A stretch of DNA of 64,000 nucleotides, taken from Pterois miles. Lineage: Eukaryota > Chordata > Actinopteri > Perciformes > Scorpaenidae. The stretch lies in NCBI GenBank assembly GCA_947000775.1, contig CAMQGK010000341.1, positions 5,507,501 to 5,571,500 on the forward strand, written 5' to 3'. The notes beneath the pieces are model-generated. The model was given only the letters and a program-made list of their open reading frames with translations. It did not search any database and was not told where the DNA came from. Of the stretch, positions 57,611 to 64,000 are shown piece by piece. Numbering within the stretch: position 1 is the stretch's first letter; each line of letters begins with the position of its first letter. The translations under genes were made by a program, and so were the position numbers.

Positions 57611-57865
57611 TAAAGGCCCTTATACACCAGGGACATGAGGAATATACAGCACGAAAATGAGAAATACAGTATATGTCTAGGGCTTTTATTGTGAAAGGTA
57701 AGAACGCAAAGAGTGGAGCTGGTGTGCGCTACCTTTGTCGAGGTTGTAAGGAGTAAAGCATCCGTATTGTTGCGCAACTAAGACGCTTCTGCACAACACG
57801 ATTAGTTGATGCCTTTTTTTGCAGTGAGGAAGCTCAAAAAATCAGAGCGACCAAGTAAACTCTTT

Positions 57866-58148
57866 GGGGGCTGGCTGTGGCTCAGAGAGTAACGCAGGTC
57901 GTCAACCAATCGGAAGGTCAGTGGTTCGATCCCCGGTTAAGACACTTAACGCTAAATTGCTCCCAAAGGCCGGTGTGTAAATGAATTTTGATTGGATCCT
58001 GATGGGCAAAGTTGACACCTAGCATGGCAGCTTCTGCCATCAGTGTATGAATGCGTGTGTGAATGAGTGAATGCTGACATGTAGTGTAAAGCGCTTTGAG
58101 TGGTCAGAAGACTAGAAAAGCGCGGCATAAATGCACGTCCACTTACCA
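57866..58148 (+). mobile_element. tRNA-derived SINE, full-length-looking
   Basis: The head GGCTGTGGCTCAGAGAGTAA (A-box region) is followed by the B box GGTTCGATCCCC. The body includes CATGGCAGCTTCTGCCATCA and the tail AAAGCGCTTTGAGTGGTCAG, then AAAAGCGC...ACTTACCAT. This matches a very common teleost SINE type that I recognise by pattern but do not name. Confidence 0.85.
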
Positions 58149-58248
58149 TAACGCTGGCGAATCACGAAGCATGTCCAGATATACTATGAGCGCTCGATGT
58201 TACATAGAGATCACGATGGTGTTCAGTGTTTGTTTTTTTTGGAGCCTT

Positions 58249-58392
58249 TTTTTCTTTATTGATAGCGACAGAGATTTGAAAGAGGGATACAGAGGACGAC
58301 ATGCAGCAAAGGGCCCCACTCCACATTCGAACCCGAGGACTCAGCCTCGGTACATCGGGGCACTCGCTCTATCAAGTGAGCCACAACAGAGC
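58249..58392 (-). mobile_element. tRNA-derived SINE, second family, minus strand
   Basis: On the minus strand: GTTGTGGCTCACTTGATAGA, then GGTTCGAATGTGG (B box), CCCTTTGCTGCATGTCGTCC and a TTTCAAATCTCTGTC tail. The same head occurs at 18,512. Confidence 0.8.
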
Positions 58393-58674
58393 ACGATATC
58401 GATTCGCTGTCAGCGTCAATTTTGACCTGTGAAAACAGGTTGGAGATACATGAAATTTCACATAAATAGAGTGAGAGCGAGTCGCAAGTCGCTTTGCCAT
58501 TCGCTGACGCACAGAGCAGGAAAAACTGAAACAATTTGCTTGCTCGCTCGTTCGCATCACGTCCAGTGAGGAAGACGTGTGAAAGTATTCACGAAAAAAA
58601 CATCACTTCGGAAAAAAAACTGACGTGCAAATTAGTCACTCGAAATAAACGCCACCGGTGTGTAACGGCCTTTA

Positions 58675-61600
58675 GTGGGACAATCACCCGTCGACGCCAC
58701 AATGCTTAGGTTGCCAATATGGAAGTGTATAACTCCACTCAACAGTGGAGATACTATGTATACAGCATTCGGTATACAATCCCCACTGCAAAGTATTCAG
58801 AAATCTGTATAAACAGAGGCAGTGTCAAAATCCCAGCCCTTTTGAATGTTAATGAAACGGAGGTGTTAGGATGTCAGAAATCTGTCCAATAATGATAACA
58901 GTACAACTCCTGTTTACACTGAGCACGCTTCAGCTCCCAAAACCCAAAGTGCAGCCTCATTTACGTGCTAATGTGGGGAGGCAGATAAAGGACGGAGGAG
59001 CGATCACATGCCCTGTCAGAGAGTCACCCTTTGAACCATCCCTCATGCCGGTGAAGAGGGGGGAAATTAAAGAGCCTCAGCAGGTTTACCACCTTTCAAA
59101 CACAACTCACACTCCACTCAAGTCCTCACATTTGTGACAGAGAGAAAAATAACCTGCTGTAATACACACATACACACACACAAGCTTTCAAGGCAAGAGT
59201 TCACTGTTGTGTTTGTGTACGGGAGATTTTCTCTGACAATTAATCCAAATTATTGTTTGGATGGAACAGAATTAGGTTGAGGTTGATGTAATGTACATGA
59301 CAGCGCCAAACACAGCGATACTTTGTATGAGGCATTAAGTATACACCACTGTATTAAATGCTTTTTGGTGTCATTTAGGCTCCCAGATTGTTGGACAGTT
59401 TGACTCTTTCTAGCTCGTTAGTGTAACTTTCTGCCCACCTAAAAGTGGCTGAAACACAAGAACATGTAAAACACAGATAAGTTCAGGAGCAGACCTGCAT
59501 CTAGTCACATTGCCTTAAAGCTGTCCTAATAAATATGTTCACATTGGTAATGGGCCAGAAGACAACATCTAAAGTGAAAGGTGTTGCTCATAGTCCATTT
59601 GTCTCTGCGATTACTCTCAGCTCTATGTGGCGTCTAACGCTGGACTGGGAAGGTGGGCGTGGTCATGTGGCAACAATTGGCATCACCTCCAGTACATTCA
59701 GTGTCGATTAGGGATGTTAATAATTGACCCATTAACCGATAACCGACATTAAGCATTTTAACCAATAAACACCACCGGTTAAACTGTGAAAACAAATATT
59801 AATAATGAATTAAAAAGCTGAGGAAAAACTCAGATGAGCATCTTTTCACTTTAAGGAGAAAAGCTGGTCCACCTTAAGAGTGAGCCGGTGCAGATCCAGG
59901 AAGTGGCTCTGGACTTCCAGCTGAGGAGTTGCAGCTTGTAGCGTCGTAGCATTTATTCACCGACAAATAAAGTGAACGCACACTGTCTGCTACAGCTACG
60001 TTCACAGCTATAACACCACCAACAAACCCACACTCACCGCCGCCACACACACGGTTTGGATATTTCAGAACCATAACGTTAATGAGGCAATCATTGTGCA
60101 GAAAAGCTCTACCGGAGAGGCCAGACACACCGCCACCCAGCATTACAGAAGAGAAAGAAAGAAGCGCTCTATAATACCGAGCGTCATCTTTTCTTGTAAA
60201 ATGTCAAGTGTAATCGGTAACACCGCTGTTGTACCAAGTTTATTAACCAGTGGGAAAATGTCCTCACTGTGTCTTCACAACTACTATGTGAAGCTGTTTA
60301 TAAATTTGTAGAAGCAGTTGAAAAAAAACATAATGAAATAATTAATTAAAACTCTAATTTTCAGGAAAAACAGGACATTATTCAGGAGTCGGGACAACTG
60401 TTTGTAATTTGTCACTGTCTCAAATTTATCAGGATGTCTGGTCAACCTAATTTTACTGCCCCAACTTTACTGTTTCGAATAAATCTCACCGCTCAGCTTC
60501 ATTTCCAGAAGTAGGCAGCTGAAGGACTGTAAACTACCTGTAAACTACCTGTAAACTACCTGCCTAGCAGTAGCTCAAATTTAGCGACTAGCTGGCGAAC
60601 ACAGTAGAGCATGTACGTACCTTCTGAGTCAGAAGAGACTGTAACAGAACTAAGAGGAGAGTAAATATTGGACATTTATCAAGTGCCAGAAACACAACTC
60701 CACATAAATGCTAATGTTGCTCTGTATTTGTTGAATGTGTAAATACACAATTGTTTGCTAACATGTTTGTAACTTAAAAGGTGTTTACAGGACATACCGC
60801 TGATTTATCTCCTTATTTTTGCAGTTTCCAGACACATTATTTCCTTATTTTATTTTCCTGTCACAAGGCAAGTGATGTGAAATTGTACATACTGTATTAA
60901 AGAAGTTCAAAATTTCATCAAGAGTGGATCCTGTAAAAGGTTTGCAAAACTGTCCACTACAGAGAACAATACAATTAACAAAGAGGTGGAAACAACGTGC
61001 ACACTCCCAAGACTTTCTTAGTTGTGGTGCTGGAAGTGATGTAGTCTCTAAAATTAAAGATTTATTGCAGCACACACATAACTGTCGACTATTCTGGTTT
61101 TAATGTTTCATCTTCTGACCTCTGTGATGACATGTGTCTTGTCTTGAGGTCAGATGAGGTGAGAGATGAAACATTAACAACGTAATACCAAAATGTTTTG
61201 ACCATTGCAGGAAAGAACTGTGAATTAAACACTCCGTGACGCTGTCTGGACTGTTCCACTTGAGTAAACCCCACCCATCTGCTGCTCTCAGATGGTTAAA
61301 ACAAATGAACTACTTGCACACTTTATGACCCCGATCTGTTTGGGGTTAAAATGAGGTAACGGAGGACTGATGGTGCATGTGCGTGATCCCAGCTGCAATG
61401 CCTTTTGGAGGAGTGGCTCTCCCAGAGCAGGAAGTGAATCCACAAAATTGTCATGTGGCGTTTAGGTGCGCTGAAGTCTTGAACAAATAGGCCTGGATGT
61501 TCTCCATCACCCTACACCCCCGGTCCTCCTTCCTCAGCCGTCCCGCTAATGAGAGCAGCCAGCTCAGCCACATTAGTGGTGCTGTATTAACTGTTCCCAC

Positions 61601-62845
61601 ATGCTGCTGAAATCTAAAGTAATGCACCTGTAATTTTTCCTCCGTTTGTTAATATTTTACATGCGGGTTTCAGGTCGCCGTTACTCAGTCTAAAAGGTTG
61701 GCGAGGGCCTGCGGTCACAGTTTGATACCTCTGTTCAGTTTTCATTCACACCTGCTTACAGTTTTACAGACACTGACTGCTCTAACTTATAGGTGGTTGT
61801 GTAATGTGTTCACATAACTCATAACAACACCCACATAAAAGCGCACAGCCTAACTCAGAGGTCGTTTCATGGTGTAATAATTTTCCATCTGTCTGATTTC
61901 ATTCATGTAAAAAGAAAACTTTAAATATATGACTGAACATGACTGTTACAGTCAAGACATTTTATTTTTTCATTTTATTTTTTTATTTTTGGACCAAAGG
62001 AACTAGTTTAAAGAACTTTGTTCCTATTTTTATTGTGTGTGCACCAGAGGAACGAGGAACGATCTTAGCTGTGAGAACGCTGTTTTGACGGATTTTTTTA
62101 GCTCCTTTTTTTCAAGGTGGGTACTTTCAAGAGGAACCGTGAGTGGCGTGAGTGGTGCAACTGTACAATGATTGGTCAATAGATTCTCACTCCAAACTTG
62201 TCAAATACTGCGGTTTAGTCCGTGCCCCTCAGCATCGGAGACCGATGCACGGGTTCCCCTCTTGCATAATGAATCAAGGACAGGTTACACGCATGGAGTC
62301 CGACTCGAGGTACTTCTCAAACAGCGCTATTTGACGAACTGGGAGAGAGAATGGGTTGGATTGGTCAAACACATGAGCCACTGCAGCACCAGCAACCACC
62401 TTTTTGCCACATAAAAAAACAAAAAACACAGACAACAGAAGACAACACGGGCCGTGAAGTCAACAAGTGTGGCGGCAATTTCTGTTAAAACAGGGCTCAA
62501 AAACAAAACAGTGTCATTCTGAGTTTATTACCCAACCGTCAACATAAAATGTTGAAGGCTGAGAGGCCTCAGTCTCTGTTTAGCTGTAATTATAGCTTTA
62601 CACAAATGCTCACAGTCGTATATCTCACATTGTCTTCTCTGACTGACACTTCTGTTCTTTTAAAGGTGCCTATCCTAAAATAAGCATGTTTGTTGACTAG
62701 GAATGCAACACCACGACTGAAATACACAAGAGGTTGGCTCGTTCCTGAGCACCCACCCACTGAGCCAAACAAAGTGAGAAATCAGCTCAGTGGAGGCATA
62801 CCTGTCTGCAGCCTGCACAACAGGACTCAGTGAGTTAACAGTGAG
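58675..62845. other. Intergenic, repeat-bearing, no gene seen
   Basis: It contains a TAGGGATGTTAATAATTGACC start at about 59,708 that resembles MITE ends, a block (60,285-60,535) shared with 49,195-49,390, an 11-bp triplicate (60,528-60,563) and an inverted repeat (61,101-61,176). Short open frames, including those near 62,152-62,414, have no recognisable family. Confidence 0.45.
60528..60563. repeat. 11-bp tandem repeat CTGTAAACTAC, three copies
   Basis: Three exact units plus CTG, visible directly. Confidence 0.95.
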
Positions 62846-63025
62846 TTAACCCAGTAGCACAAAGGCTAACCCAGTAGCTCAAAGGCTAACCCAGTAGCAC
62901 AAAGGCTAACCCAACAGCACAAAGGCTAACCCAGCGGCACAAAGGCTAACCCAGCGGCACAAAGGCTAACCCAGTAGCACAAAAGCTAACCCATTAGCAC
63001 AAAGGCTAACCTAGCGGCACAAAGC
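62846..63025. repeat. 20-bp minisatellite, nine units (consensus CTAACCCAGTAGCACAAAGG)
   Basis: Nine contiguous 20-base units with scattered single substitutions (AGTAGC, AGCGGC, ACAGC, ATTAGC). There are no spacers, so it is a head-to-tail minisatellite. Confidence 0.97.
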
Positions 63026-64000
63026 ACACCCACTGAGTCACGGAGCTATAGCCGATTCAAACTGAAATCACAAAAGGTATTTTCATGATGGCTACTTTGC
63101 TCAAGTTTATATGATTGTGACATGTAATAGTAATGTAATGACAATGTAAGATGAAGCTCTGATTTGTAAGATATTAGTTCCTTTTCCTGTAATTCCTGGA
63201 AAATGATCTGTCTCTAAGAGGCATAAATGTAGAATAAAATTTCAGTGTAATTATTCAGGGGAGATTTGGAGCAGTGGGACATTTAGGCCTTTATCCCACG
63301 TATTACGCAGGGAATTAACAGCTAGAGAGCTATCTGCATTTGGCAAGAGGAACTAAGTAAACACCCAAAATGGATAAACCAGGCAACCTAGAATCTCACT
63401 AAATGCAATCATTAAACTTCCCTGTATTCTCATTAACTTTTGGGAGCTGTGTTATCACTCAGGTTCAACGTTAGTAATGTAAACAAGTAGTAAAGTGAAT
63501 CCAGTACACTATTTTGATGTAAAAAAGCAAAGGTACAATGACTTCCTGTTTTTGTCTTTTATTTGGAGATATTTCGGCGGCGACAACAAAAAAAAAAACC
63601 TGAACCCCCAATGGCCGGAGTTCAGAGAGGGGGCAAGCCAGATTGCGAAAGAATTGCTTTGAGTGGTGGATCGGCATTGCAGGAATTTTTTAATTTCCTG
63701 TTACTCAATAATTCTGCTCTACTTAGGTCCTTGGACAACATCCTGCACTGTACGTTGTCTGATCAGCTCAATCCATTGGACAGATGCAGGGGAAGCATGC
63801 TTTAATCCTTTATCATTGGTCCACGACATGGTGGCCCAGCGTGACTGGCCTGGCAGGTACCAGAGACTGGGTGTAGCTATTTGGGGAGGAGGTCGGACAA
63901 TGTGGTCAGGCTCAGTGATGATGTCATGGACACACCTCAACTCCCCCACTCGCCCGCCGCACAAGTGATTATTTTATCCTCCAGGCTTTTTATGAGCTCA
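63026..64000. other. Intergenic right end, no gene seen
   Basis: No exon of a known family was recognised. The part 63,640-63,960 is unique-looking and less AT-rich, with open frames on both strands that show no familiar domain. It could be conserved non-coding sequence or the edge of a gene outside the window. Confidence 0.4.

Larger units (their letters stand above)
57611..58674. mobile_element. TIR element (TAAAGGCC ends) containing two SINE insertions
   Basis: The left end is TAAAGGCCCTTATACACCAG. The right end is CCGGTGTGTAACGGCCTTTA, whose inverse matches the left at about 15 of 20 bases. Inside lie a plus-strand SINE (57,866-58,148) and a minus-strand SINE of another family (58,249-58,392). 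About 640 bases of the host element remain. Confidence 0.75.

Noticed and set aside
62846..63025. CRISPR-like array
   Set aside because: The units are contiguous 20-base repeats without unique spacers, in a vertebrate genome. It is an ordinary minisatellite.
1..64000. Endogenous retrovirus or full-length transposase/reverse transcriptase genes
   Set aside because: No open frame shows retroviral, LINE or transposase motifs. All mobile elements seen are short and non-autonomous.

Overview
The window is vertebrate nuclear DNA, most likely from a ray-finned (teleost) fish. Its genes are split by GT-AG introns. The order prdx3 - sfxn4 - dennd10 - eif3a - emx2 corresponds to the human 10q26 neighbourhood. 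The intergenic DNA is AT-rich and packed with teleost-style SINEs, short terminal-inverted-repeat (TIR) elements and microsatellites. No bacterial operon, CRISPR array, viral genome or self-contained novel system was found.

Layout. 1-1,332 is the first coding exon (minus strand) and part of intron 1 of prdx3, which continues off the left edge. 2,380-5,776 is sfxn4 (plus, 14 coding exons, 314 aa). 8,705-14,275 is dennd10/fam45a (minus, 9 coding exons, 351 aa). 16,639-26,292 is eif3a (plus, 22 coding exons, about 1,250 aa). 30,031-33,174 is the homeobox gene emx2 (plus, 3 coding exons, 247 aa), with its 3' UTR to about 34,160. From 34.2 kb to the end I see no coding gene. That 30-kb flank is repeat-rich and may hold emx2 cis-regulatory elements. 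All exon joins were checked by reading frame: the summed lengths for sfxn4, dennd10 and emx2 are multiples of three and end at the family's normal C-terminus.

The genes do not form a functional pathway. prdx3 (mitochondrial peroxiredoxin) and sfxn4 (mitochondrial carrier-like protein needed for complex I) are divergent with start codons about 1 kb apart, so they could share regulation. dennd10 belongs to endosomal trafficking, eif3a to translation initiation and emx2 to forebrain and urogenital patterning.

The most important irregularity is in eif3a exon 19. One base is missing from a G-run inside the DNA coding for the acidic/basic decapeptide repeats. The +1 frame then stays open through all later exons to a stop four bases past the normal one. 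An automatic annotation would therefore report a full-length but wrong C-terminal fifth rather than a truncation. The intergenic DNA also gives a clear record of nested transposon insertions.
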